64,000 nt of DNA from Brachionus manjavacas (lineage: Eukaryota; Rotifera; Eurotatoria; Ploima; Brachionidae). The notes beneath the pieces were generated by a model, which searched no databases, was not told the origin of the DNA, and worked only from the letters and a program-made list of their open reading frames with translations. The position numbers and the translations under genes were made by a program. The DNA lies in the NCBI GenBank assembly GCA_019054805.1, contig JAHQIY010000001.1, positions 11,360,501 through 11,424,500 on the forward strand. The letters are read 5' to 3'. Positions 1 to 11,700 of the stretch are shown piece by piece (the first letter of the stretch is position 1; each line of letters begins with the position of its first letter).

Positions 1-3000
1 ACTATGAGTGGTCAACAATACTGTAATGCCCATGTCTCGAGCATGTTTGATCACGTTCCATAAGTATCTTCTTGCTACTGGGTCCATGCCAGACGTTGGC
101 TCGTCCAATATCACAATTTTTGGTTTTCCAATGAACGATATTGCAGAACTAACTTTACGCTTATTTCCACCACTTAATTTTTGTTTTTTTTTTTTCATTT
201 AATAAAATCTTCTCAATTAACTTAATTTTGAAATTGAATTAAAATTTTTAAGAGGCTACAATATTCAGAGAATGGCCAAATTAAAATCGAAATTATTTTT
301 TGTAAATTTTTTTTAGCTTATTATCTTTTAAATTATATTCGATTGATATTTTTCGCAATAAAAATTTAGTCCAATTTAAAAATTCAATTCAATTTACATT
401 AAAATATAAAAATAATTTTTGTTACCTTAAATTTTGGACCAATTTATTTTTGAATTCAGTTAATTTGAAAGCATAAATGAATTCTTCGACTGTTCTTTTT
501 ACTCTCGATCCTTTGATGCCTCTTAAGTTGGCAAAAAGAGTCAAGGCTTGATTAACTGTTAAAAACTCTGGTAAATATTCCTAAATTAACAAAAAATTAA
601 ATATTATATTAAATTTTAATTTAGATAAAAAATACAAATTGTGGACAGTAGCCTAAACTACGAATAGCCTTAAGTTTTTCAGAGTCGATGTCAAATCCAT
701 TAACGTAAGCGTGACCACCAGTTGCCTTCTGTTCACCGGTGATAATTTCTATAGTAGTAGTTTTTCCAGCGCCGTTTAAACCCAACAGACCAAAACATTC
801 GCCAGATTCTACTCCAAAAGACAGATCATCAACAGCTGCAAAACGTTGTCCTCCTTTTTTAAATTCTTTTCTCAAGTTTCGCACTATTAATGGTTCTCTG
901 TGAATTAGCTGATTTATATTTGATCTGTCAATTCGTTCCGATTCAGCTCTTACGTCTTCTTCAAGCTTGATAAAAAAAATTAACTATAGTTTAAAAAAAT
1001 ACTTTTAAATTACTTCAATATTATTTTTATTAGTCGTCTTTTTTGAATAGAATAAATTTTTTAAGTATTTGTCTTCGCGTATAAAAATATTTGCCAGTGC
1101 TATCAAAATAAAACTCAAATTCAAAAGAATAATTTTTCCAATTCCAGGGTCATTGAAATCAAAGCCTTTGTTGTTAATGTCCAAATTTTCTAAATAAATT
1201 TTTTTAATTTAGTCTTAAAAATTACAGTACTATTTTACTGTGAACAGTCGCCGGTAATTATAAGTAAATTTAAAAAAGCCAAAAAATAAATCCTTTTAGC
1301 ACTTTACTTGAATTTTGTAGATTTAATTACTTTTTAAGCTTTTTTCAATAAAAACAATTTACGCAAATTTTCGTAGATTCACACTTTTTACATTAAAAAA
1401 AATGGTAAAAAAGTTAACTTTTCGTAACATTGTTATGGATGTATTAATTGCTTATGATTAACCTATTTAATATTTATATTTATTACTATAAAAGTGGTGT
1501 GATTCTCCTCTAAATGTAAATTAATAGTAATCTAAAAAAACCGAAGTGAAAATTCATCAAATTGACTATTTAAAGTAATTATTCTTAAATAATCTTAATC
1601 GAAATCTATAAATAAATGTTTTTTATAAATTTTAGGTTTTTAAATAAATAAAAAATAAAAAAGGGAATTCCCATTATTATATAAAGGAAAGGTGAATAGT
1701 CAGATCATTAGAATGATCTTCAATTTAAAAACTTTTAAAAGTTTACTGAGTTACTGAAAAGTTTACTTTTTTGCATAATTTTTTACTTTTCTTTTATCTT
1801 TTTTTACCATTTTTTCTGTAAAAAAGTGTACATTTACGAAAATATATGTTAAATTACCGTCAACTATCATATCAAATCAATATTTATCATATAAAAATAT
1901 TTTTATTTTTTACCAAAATCTTCGTTTAGGAAACTTTACAGTTAAAAAAAGTAAATTTATAACAATTTAAAGTCAATTTTGACAAAATTAAAATGCTAAT
2001 TTAAAAAATTAGTATTACAATTTGTTCAAAAAAAGTAAACTTTTTCCACTAACAAAATTTTGGTAATGTAAAAAACGTGCAGTAAAAATTACTTTGAAAA
2101 AGAAGTTTTAGTAATCCAATGCAAATATTGTTAGATTGAAGTTTGATGTTAAACACAGCCCGTTTTACGGCAATATTGGGACAAAAAATGATCAAAATAA
2201 TCCTAATCGTAGTCGAAACATCACTTAGAGTTCCGGGTTGACCAGAACTGGCGTCAAAAAATTGCAACAAAACACAAATCATGTCCACCAGAGTAGCAAA
2301 AGACAGCACCAAAAATAGAACCACAAACCCGACTATGTCCGACTTGAAAAAGTTGCTCCATAGGTACGCCAAGCCTGACCATGTGAAAGAGGAGAGAACC
2401 ATAAAAATAAAAAGATACATTATGGACGACCAGTCTTTGGTTATCAAAAAACTATCATTTGCTCTATCAGTCAAATTAACAGCCACTATTTTCAGAGCTA
2501 TTAACATGGTCGCTATTTGGAAAATGAAGATAAAAAAATCAAACAAAAAATTTGACAGCCAATAGGTTATGTAATGAGTGCCGGACAAAAGTTGAAGAGA
2601 CTTTGAACCATTTCTTTTTTCGCGAGTCAAATGAATAGTGCTTACACTGATCACAAAAGCGACTATTATTCCAAATATGTAATCAATGAACGAGAACGGA
2701 ATTACTTCCAAACAGCTGAATACATCCAGTTGATTGTAGCTAAAATTTGAAGGAAGAGCTGATGATTTTCCGGTTGAAACGGGCGCATTCACAGTCCTGA
2801 TTGATCTTTTCATATTATTAGTCAAAAAACCAAGTAATAAACTATTCATTTCGTTTAGTATGGTTGCTGCTGAGTGGAAGATCAGCGAAGAATAGTAGCC
2901 CACAAAATGGTTTGAATCAGAATCAATTCCGATGCCAAAAAAATAATTTGAAATCAAGTTGTTTGAGTCTTCCTTTCTTTTTTGGTACACAAAATTGTCC

Positions 3001-3394
3001 ACCTTTTTTCCATAGTCTTTTGAGTTTATCAGTTTGATTTTATTTTTGTCTTTGAAGAAATTTTTAAAATTTTCCAAAGCACTATTGGAGTTTGTGCCGT
3101 CAATTTCGAAAACTAAATTTTGCTCGCCATAATTAGAAATGTCCAAGGTATAAGGTTGGATGTGATCTCGGCCAAAAACCGAGTCGAGGGTTTCTGATAT
3201 TATCTTTGAAGTAGATGGAACCACGCTTGTTAATAATGCCAGAACAAACACTGGCAAAACCAATGTGAATATGAATATCAAATATCGCCTGGAAAAAATT
3301 AGCAGTCGTTTTTTTAATAAAGCTAGTATCTGTTGAATGTAGAATCGAAAGCCGATGTTTTTCTCTCCCAAAACATTTGAATTCACGTTAAAAG
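1..3394 (-). CDS. Duplicated C-terminal half of the ABCA transporter (partial, runs off the window)
   Basis: Near-identical second copy of ABCA exons 16-20: 3394-2093, 1189-1014, 965-636, 580-426 and 172-1 (cut by the window start). It encodes membrane domain 2 and most of NBD2, with Walker [10 protein letters not shown] and the Walker B segment [11 protein letters not shown] visible. Unlike the right-hand copy, exon 16 is open throughout (1302 bp against 1299 bp). No N-terminal half, promoter or start codon precedes it. It opens with a splice acceptor at 3394-3396 in the same phase as the intact gene, so by itself it is an orphan half. It could be a dead duplicate, an alternative 3' cassette spliced to the N-terminal half at 16435-11576, or an assembly duplicate. 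The two copies differ mostly in homopolymer lengths. Confidence 0.82.
1757..2045. repeat. Foldback element in ABCA intron 16, copy 1
   Basis: Terminal arms AAAAGTTTACTTTTTTG (1757-1773) and its near-exact reverse complement (2027-2045) enclose about 250 bp of AT-rich noncoding DNA in the intron between exons 16 and 17. The same element is at 8028-8318, so it predates the segmental duplication. It is probably a small MITE. No target duplication was recognised. Confidence 0.45.
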
Positions 3395-4024
3395 CTTAAT
3401 TTAAAAAAAAATCATTTATTTTAAAATTTTTGAAATTTTTTTTAAGGCAAGTTTTCTCAATTGATGTTTTTTTTTAATGACAGTGAGATTTAAGAAAAAA
3501 ACATAATAAAAAATATAAAAAAATTTGTCTTTTTTAAAATTTGATTGATTTCTCTTTTTTAATTTTTCACTTTTTGTTGACATTATGTCATACGTCTCAT
3601 TTTTAATTTATTTAATATTGTTTAGCTAAATTAAAAGAAGTAAAATTTTAAAGCAATTTATTTAAATTTTAATTTTTCTGGAAATTCTAAAATTAAAAAC
3701 ATGTTAACAAATAATGTCTTAATTTTTTTAGAATATGGTTATTTGTGTTTTTATGACTGAAAAAATATTTTTTTTTTAATCATTTAAACTTGATAAGTTA
3801 AAAAATTATTCTAAGTAAACAAAAAATAGAATCAAATTAAAGTACAACTTGAAATTATCTGGAGAAAAAAGAAAAATTGAAAATTATTATTCAAAATTAT
3901 TATTATTATCAAAAATAACTTGAATGGGTTTAACGAATATACGCGAACATCCAAGATACTTCTATTTTATTTCGAGAAAATACTTATTTTATCTTATTTA
4001 AAAAAGTCAATATGCACTCCCTTC

Positions 4025-4044
4025 CTTCTAGAATTCACTAGAAT
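4025..4044 (+). promoter_or_regulatory. Heat shock element (HSF site), copy 1
   Basis: Four consecutive 5-bp units alternate as nTTCn, nGAAn, a degenerate unit, nGAAn (cTTCt aGAAt tcact aGAAt). Three of the four match the HSF trimer consensus exactly. It sits 14 bp upstream of a TATA box and about 100 bp before the start codon of the small heat shock gene. A second, two-unit site (tTTCg aGAAa) is at 3970-3979. Confidence 0.82.
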
Positions 4045-4057
4045 GGCATAACTTTCA

Positions 4058-4064
4058 TATAAAA
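4058..4064 (+). promoter_or_regulatory. TATA box of the small heat shock gene, copy 1
   Basis: TATAAAA, 14 bp downstream of the heat shock element and about 80 bp upstream of the ATG at 4145. This is the classic heat shock promoter arrangement. In such AT-rich DNA the TATA box alone would mean little, and the adjacent element is what supports it. Confidence 0.65.
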
Positions 4065-4144
4065 CACTGTTGAAAAATTCAATTTTTTAAACTATTATTT
4101 TACTTTAAGTAATTAATTGAAAATTGAAATAAAGAATTTCCAAA

Positions 4145-4969
4145 ATGTCATTGATTCCTCATGTATTTCCGAGATCAATGTTTGACATGGATCTTTGGTC
4201 ACGACCCCATAGTCTTGGTTTTGGTCCATCGACATTGGATTTGTTCGATCCATTCGATGAATTGGACCACATGATGGGCCGAAATTTAATGTGGCTAAAT
4301 AGACCAGAATTTTTTAATGACTTTTTGCCATCTGAGCCAAAAGTGCCACAAAAATACCGAATCAAAGTTGATTGCAGAGGCTACTCGGCCGACTCTTTGA
4401 AAGTCAAAGTGTCAGATGACAAACAAAAGTTGGTTGTGAGTGGAAAAGAAGGCGAGAATAGATCAGACGATGACGATTATCACATAAGAGAATTCAAAAA
4501 GAGCTACAAATTACCACCCAATGCTGAAGTGGATAAAATGGTGAGCTTCTTGGCTTCGAATGGTCAACTGGTCATAGAACTGCCATTGAAAATAGACAAG
4601 CAACAAGCTATTCTAAACAAGGAAGACTATTTTCCTCGGGTAGTTGACAATCAAAATGGTGGAAAGCAAGTAGAAATGAATTTTTCTGTACCAAATCACA
4701 TAGATCCGTCCAAAGTCAAAGTTACTTGCAAGGACCGTGATGTGATTATTCAAGCAGAAGACAAACAAGAAAGACCAGACGGCATTTCTCAAATGAGCTA
4801 TTATCGACGCACAACACTGCCTGAAAATACCGATTTCAATTCATTAAAATGTCATTTTGACAAAAATATGCTTTCATTGAAGGCTGATTTGAATAGTGAC
4901 TTTAAGAGCTCACATCGTCAAATACCAATTGAGATAAACAATGCTCAAAAATCAGTAGAAAATAAGTAA
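4145..4969 (+). CDS. Small heat shock protein with two alpha-crystallin domains (copy 1)
   Basis: Intronless 274-aa small heat shock protein, an ATP-independent holdase that binds unfolding proteins in the cytosol. Domains: aromatic N-terminal arm (1-65), first alpha-crystallin domain (about 68-150), short linker, second alpha-crystallin domain (about 173-250), and a C-terminal I-x-I motif (IPI at 260-262) of the kind that docks neighbouring protomers. Two-domain sHSPs are known from flatworms and other invertebrates. The start lies just downstream of a heat shock element and TATA box. It is in the repeat unit next to the orphan ABCA half, on the opposite strand. Its protein is identical to the copy at 10412-11236, and only one synonymous coding difference was seen (TTG/CTG for Leu near codon 96). 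An AATAAA polyadenylation signal lies at 5013-5018. Confidence 0.93.
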   Translation: MSLIPHVFPRSMFDMDLWSRPHSLGFGPSTLDLFDPFDELDHMMGRNLMWLNRPEFFNDFLPSEPKVPQKYRIKVDCRGYSADSLKVKVSDDKQKLVVSGKEGENRSDDDDYHIREFKKSYKLPPNAEVDKMVSFLASNGQLVIELPLKIDKQQAILNKEDYFPRVVDNQNGGKQVEMNFSVPNHIDPSKVKVTCKDRDVIIQAEDKQERPDGISQMSYYRRTTLPENTDFNSLKCHFDKNMLSLKADLNSDFKSSHRQIPIEINNAQKSVENK

Positions 4970-5100
4970 TTTAAAGATTTAGTTCTTTTTTATGTCATTT
5001 TTAACTTATTTTAATAAATTTTTAAAGAAAATTAAATTTAAAAATTAAAATTTTCTAGTTATATTTTTACTTAGAAATTTTTTCTGCATACTTAATAATC

Positions 5101-5125
5101 GTCTTTAATTAAAAAAATTAAAGAC
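5101..5125. repeat. Perfect inverted repeat at the duplication boundary
   Basis: GTCTTTAATT and AATTAAAGAC are perfect reverse complements (10-bp arms) around a 5-A spacer. The arms begin exactly where the left copy stops matching the right copy, so the hairpin may mark or have caused the breakpoint. Confidence 0.7.
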
Positions 5126-5748
5126 ATTCTGCTTACTCAGAAATTTTATCTGCGTTGAAATTTTATAAAAACTAAAACTTTACTAAAAAATTCAAATTTA
5201 ATTTTAAAAAAATTTAATCTGAATTTCACTTCAACAAATGTTTAAACTTATTGCTGAACGAATTTAACTTAACTGGTAATTTTTTGAGTCTCTCAATACA
5301 TTTTTCCTTATCATATTTATTCAATTTATATTTTTGTTCCTTTAATTTTTTTCATTTTTTTTTTGACAATTTACTCTCATAGAATTGACCTTTTTTATAC
5401 CTGAGTCGAAACATGTAAAATATATATTATTTAAACTTCAATCAAAAGCACATTCAAATATTATTCTTTTTCATCTGTACTTATCTAATTATTTGTTAGA
5501 TTCTTTGAAATTTAAAATTCATTGACATTAATTTTTTGAGCATTTTATTTAATAATAAAAAATTTTAATACTTTATTCAATTATTGGCTAATCATTTTTG
5601 ACATTCGATTGACAAAAAATTCAAATAAATATTCAAAATTATACAAAAAAAGTGAATAAAATTAATAAAGGGCCAAAATTTGATGGCTAAAATTCCAAAA
5701 CCAAGAAAAACAAACTAATTAAAATAAAAAAAATAAATAAATTTGATT

Positions 5749-8700
5749 TCATAGATCTTTAAGATTGATGTGAACTTCATTCTGTTCACTGTTGTATGCT
5801 GAATTGTTATAAACCACATCAGTTTTTATTCTTTTGTTAGGATTAGCTACTAATTTGTTAGCATCAACCATTTCAGATTGAGTTTTTGCAAATGTTAGAA
5901 ACACTTGCTCCAAAGTAGTCTGAGATAAAGCGTAAGTCTCGAGACTTAGTGCCTGCTTATTAGTTTCGATTAATTCGAAAATTTTGGCAATACTATAATT
6001 GGTTTCACTATCAATCAAAATCTGATAGAACAAAGTTTGCTGCTGTCTATCCTTAAGAGCTGCATTCGGTATATTTTCTTGTACAAAATGTTCAACTTTT
6101 TCACCAATAAATCCACACTTGAATCGTTCATTGAGGGAATTGTTTTACACTTAAGAATTAGAGAGTACCCTTTGCCAAATTTGCTCTTTAATTGTTGGAC
6201 ATTGCCGAAACACTGGAACTGACCACCTACCATGATACCAAGTTTGGTGCACAAGGCCTCGCATTCTTCCATACTATGAGTGGTCAACAATACTGTAATG
6301 CCCATGTCTCGAGCATGTTTGATCACGTTCCATAAGTATCTTCTTGCTACTGGGTCCATGCCAGACGTTGGCTCGTCCAATATCACAATTTTTGGTTTTC
6401 CAATGAACGATATTGCAGAACTAACTTTACGCTTATTTCCACCACTTAATTTTTGTTTTTTTTTTTTCATTTAATAAAATCTTCTCAATTAACTTAATTT
6501 TGAAATTGAATTAAAATTTTTAAGAGGCTACAATATTCAGAGAATGGCCAAATTAAAATCGAAATTATTTTTTGTAAATTTTTTTTAGCTTATTATCTTT
6601 TAAATTATATTCGATTGATATTTTTCGCAATAAAAATTTAGTCCAATTTAAAAATTCAATTCAATTTACATTAAAATATAAAAATAATTTTTGTTACCTT
6701 AAATTTTGGACCAATTTATTTTTGAATTCAGTTAATTTGAAAGCATAAATGAATTCTTCGACTGTTCTTTTTACTCTCGATCCTTTGATGCCTCTTAAGT
6801 TGGCAAAAAGAGTCAAGGCTTGATTAACTGTTAAAAACTCTGGTAAATATTCCTAAATTAACAAAAAATTAAATATTATATTAAATTTTAATTTAGATAA
6901 AAAATACAAATTGTGGACAGTAGCCTAAACTACGAATAGCCTTAAGTTTTTCAGAGTCGATGTCAAATCCATTAACGTAAGCGTGACCACCAGTTGCCTT
7001 CTGTTCACCGGTGATAATTTCTATAGTAGTAGTTTTTCCAGCGCCGTTTAAACCCAACAGACCAAAACATTCGCCAGATTCTACTCCAAAAGACAGATCA
7101 TCAACAGCTGCAAAACGTTGTCCTCCTTTTTTAAATTCTTTTCTCAAGTTTCGCACTATTAATGGTTCTCTGTGAATTAGCTGATTTATATTTGATCTGT
7201 CAATTCGTTCCGATTCAGCTCTTACGTCTTCTTCAAGCTTGATAAAAAAATTAACTATAGTTTAAAAAATACTTTTAAATTACTTCAATATTATTTTTAT
7301 TAGTCGTCTTTTTTGAATAGAATAAATTTTTTAAGTATTTGTCTTCGCGTATAAAAATATTTGCCAGTGCTATCAAAATAAAACTCAAATTCAAAAGAAT
7401 AATTTTTCCAATTCCAGGGTCATTGAAATCAAAGCCTTTGTTGTTAATGTCCAAATTTTCTAAATAAATTTTTTTAATTTAGTCTTAAAAATTACAGTAC
7501 TATTTTACTGTGAACAGTCGCCGGTAATTATAAGTAAATTTAAAAAAGCCAAAAAATAAATCCTTTTAGCACTTTACTTGAATTTTGTAGATTTAATTAC
7601 TTTTTAAGCTTTTTTCAATAAAAACAATTTACGCAAATTTTCGTAGATTCACACTTTTTACATTAAAAAAAATGGTAAAAAAGTTAACTTTTCGTAACAT
7701 TGTTATGGATGTATTAATTGCTTATGATTAACCTATTTAATATTTATATTTATTACTATAAAAGTGGTGTGATTCTCCTCTAAATGTAAATTAATAGTAA
7801 TCTAAAAAAACCGAAGTGAAAATTCATCAAATTGACTATTTAAAGTAATTATTCTTAAATAATCTTAATCGAAATCTATAAATAAATGTTTTTTATAAAT
7901 TTTAGGTTTTTAAATAAATAAAAAATAAAAAAAGGGAATTCCCATTATTATATAAAGGAAAGGTGAATAGTCAGATCATTAGAATGATCTTCAATTTAAA
8001 AACTTTTAAAAGTTTACTGAGTTACTGAAAAGTTTACTTTTTTGCATAATTTTTTACTTTTCTTTTATCTTTTTTTACCATTTTTTCTGTAAAAAAGTGT
8101 ACATTTACGAAAATATATGTTAAATTACCGTCAACTATCATATCAAATCAATATTTATCATATAAAAATATTTTTATTTTTTACCAAAATCTTCGTTTAG
8201 GAAACTTTACAGTTAAAAAAAGTAAATTTATAACAATTTAAAGTCAATTTTGACAAAATTAAAATGCTAATTTAAAAAATTAGTATTACAATTTGTTCAA
8301 AAAAAGTAAACTTTTTTTCCACTAACAAAATTTTGGTAATGTAAAAAACGTGCAGTAAAAATTACTTTGAAAAAGAAGTTTTAGTAATCCAATGCAAATA
8401 TTGTTAGATTGAAGTTTGATGTTAAACACAGCCCGTTTTACGGCAATATTGGGACAAAAAATGATCAAAATAATCCTAATCGTAGTCGAAACATCACTTA
8501 GAGTTCCGGGTTGACCAGAACTGGCGTCAAAAAATTGCAACAAAACACAAATCATGTCCACCAGAGTAGCAAAAGACAGCACCAAAAATAGAACCACAAA
8601 CCCGACTATGTCCGACTTGAAAAAGTTGCTCCATAGGTACGCCAAGCCTGACCATGTGAAAGAGGAGAGAACCATAAAAATAAAAAGATACATTATGGAC

Positions 8701-11700
8701 GACCAGTCTTTGGTTATCAAAAAACTATCATTTGCTCTATCAGTCAAATTAACAGCCACTATTTTCAGAGCTATTAACATGGTCGCTATTTGGAAAATGA
8801 AGATAAAAAAATCAAACAAAAAATTTGACAGCCAATAGGTTATGTAATGAGTGCCGGACAAAAGTTGAAGAGACTTTGAACCATTTCTTTTTTCGCGAGT
8901 CAAATGAATAGTGCTTACACTGATCACAAAAGCGACTATTATTCCAAATATGTAATCAATGAACGAGAACGGAATTACTTCCAAACAGCTGAATACATCC
9001 AGTTGATTGTAGCTAAAATTTGAAGGAAGAGCTGATGATTTTCCGGTTGAAACGGGCGCATTCACAGTCCTGATTGATCTTTTCATATTATTAGTCAAAA
9101 AACCAAGTAATAAACTATTCATTTCGTTTAGTATGGTTGCTGCTGAGTGGAAGATCAGCGAAGAATAGTAGCCCACAAAATGGTTTGAATCAGAATCAAT
9201 TCCGATGCCAAAAATAATTTGAAATCAAGTTGTTTGAGTCTTCCTTTCTTTTTGGTACACAAAATTGTCCACCTTTTTTCCATAGTCTTTTGAGTTTATC
9301 AGTTTGATTTTATTTTTGTCTTTGAAGAAATTTTTAAAATTTTCCAAAGCACTATTGGAGTTTGTGCCGTCAATTTCGAAAACTAAATTTTGCTCGCCAT
9401 AATTAGAAATGTCCAAGGTATAAGGTTGGATGTGATCTCGGCCAAAAACCGAGTCGAGGGTTTCTGATATTATCTTTGAAGTAGATGGAACCACGCTTGT
9501 TAATAATGCCAGAACAAACACTGGCAAAACCAATGTGAATATGAATATCAAATATCGCCTGGAAAAAATTAGCAGTCGTTTTTTTAATAAAGCTAGTATC
9601 TGTTGAATGTAGAATCGAAAGCCGATGTTTTTCTCTCCCAAAACATTTGAATTCACGTTAAAAGCTTAATTTAAAAAAAAATCATTTATTTTAAAATTTT
9701 TGAAATTTTTTTAAGGCAAGTTTTCTCAATTGATGTTTTTTTTAATGACAGTGAGATTTAAGAAAAAAACATAATAAAAAATATAAAAAAATTTGTCTTT
9801 TTTAAAATTTGATTGATTTCTCTTTTTTAATTTTTCACTTTTTGTTGACATTATGTCATACGTCTCATTTTTAATTTATTTAATATTGTTTAGCTAAATT
9901 AAAAGAAGTAAAATTTTAAAGCAATTTATTTAAATTTTAATTTTTCTGGAAATTCTAAAATTAAAAACATGTTAACAAATAATGTCTTAATTTTTTTAGA
10001 ATATGGTTATTTGTGTTTTTATGACTGAAAAAATATTTTTTTTTTAATCATTTAAACTTGATAAGTTAAAAAATTATTCTAAGTAAACAAAAAATAGAAT
10101 CAAATTAAAGTACAACTTGAAATTATCTGGAGAAAAAGAAAAATTGAAAATTATTATTCAAAATTATTATTATTATCAAAAATAACTTGAATGGGTTTAA
10201 CGAATATACGCGAACATCCAAGATACTTCTATTTTATTTCGAGAAAATACTTATTTTATCTTATTTAAAAAAGTCAATATGCACTCCCTTCCTTCTAGAA
10301 TTCACTAGAATGGCATAACTTTCATATAAAACACTGTTGAAAAATTCAATTTTTTAAACTATTATTTTACTTTAAGTAATTAATTGCAAATTGAAATAAA
10401 GAATTTCCAAAATGTCATTGATTCCTCATGTATTTCCGAGATCAATGTTTGACATGGATCTTTGGTCACGACCCCATAGTCTTGGTTTTGGTCCATCGAC
10501 ATTGGATTTGTTCGATCCATTCGATGAATTGGACCACATGATGGGCCGAAATTTAATGTGGCTAAATAGACCAGAATTTTTTAATGACTTTTTGCCATCT
10601 GAGCCAAAAGTGCCACAAAAATACCGAATCAAAGTTGATTGCAGAGGCTACTCGGCCGACTCTTTGAAAGTCAAAGTGTCAGATGACAAACAAAAGCTGG
10701 TTGTGAGTGGAAAAGAAGGCGAGAATAGATCAGACGATGACGATTATCACATAAGAGAATTCAAAAAGAGCTACAAATTACCACCCAATGCTGAAGTGGA
10801 TAAAATGGTGAGCTTCTTGGCTTCGAATGGTCAACTGGTCATAGAACTGCCATTGAAAATAGACAAGCAACAAGCTATTCTAAACAAGGAAGACTATTTT
10901 CCTCGGGTAGTTGACAATCAAAATGGTGGAAAGCAAGTAGAAATGAATTTTTCTGTACCAAATCACATAGATCCGTCCAAAGTCAAAGTTACTTGCAAGG
11001 ACCGTGATGTGATTATTCAAGCAGAAGACAAACAAGAAAGACCAGACGGCATTTCTCAAATGAGCTATTATCGACGCACAACACTGCCTGAAAATACCGA
11101 TTTCAATTCATTAAAATGTCATTTTGACAAAAATATGCTTTCATTGAAGGCTGATTTGAATAGTGACTTTAAGAGCTCACATCGTCAAATACCAATTGAG
11201 ATAAACAATGCTCAAAAATCAGTAGAAAATAAGTAATTTAAAGATTTAGTTCTTTTTTATGTCATTTTTAACTTATTTTAATAAATTTTTAAACAAAATT
11301 TTATTTAAAAAATTAAAATTTTCTAGTTATATTTTTACTTAGAAATTTTTTCTGCATACTTAATAATCGTTTTCATAATCCTAAAATTCTTAATTTTAAA
11401 AAATTTGCCCTAAAAACTGTACGAAGCACATATACTAATAACTCGCCTTATTTTAAATTCCTATTTTTCCTAGTTATTATTAATAATATTAAAAAAGGAC
11501 ATATATTTAATAAAATAAACATAAATCTAGAAAAATTATTTATGGCCAAAATTTTTATAAAATAAATTAAATTACCGTTTGAAAAGTTTTGACTAGTAAT
11601 TGATTCCGTAAAATTTTTGTTTGAATCTTTGCCAAAATCTATCTCATTAATATCAATGCTTCCAATTCTAATTAAAAAAAAAATATTACAAAAAATATTT

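Larger units (their letters stand above)
1..5101. repeat. Tandem segmental duplication, left copy (truncated by the window start)
   Basis: Base 1 corresponds to base 6273 of the right copy. The match runs almost unbroken to about 5101 against 11368. Introns, exons and the nested heat shock gene are all included. Offsets drift only from 6272 to 6267, through homopolymer length differences plus a few substitutions, which become denser at the right margin. The left boundary is outside the window. Confidence 0.93.
5103..11368. repeat. Tandem segmental duplication, right copy (period about 6.27 kb)
   Basis: Right-hand copy of the repeated unit: ABCA exons 20-16 and the nested heat shock gene. Similarity to the left copy ends near 11368, where the sequence continues into the rest of ABCA intron 15. 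The left limit of this copy lies between 5103 and 6272 and cannot be fixed, because its counterpart is outside the window. I see no separate gene in 5103-5748, which is 3' flank of ABCA exon 20. Confidence 0.85.

Noticed and set aside
2281-2565. 94-aa plus-strand frames at 2281-2565 and 8554-8838
   Set aside because: Opposite-strand shadows of ABCA exon 16.
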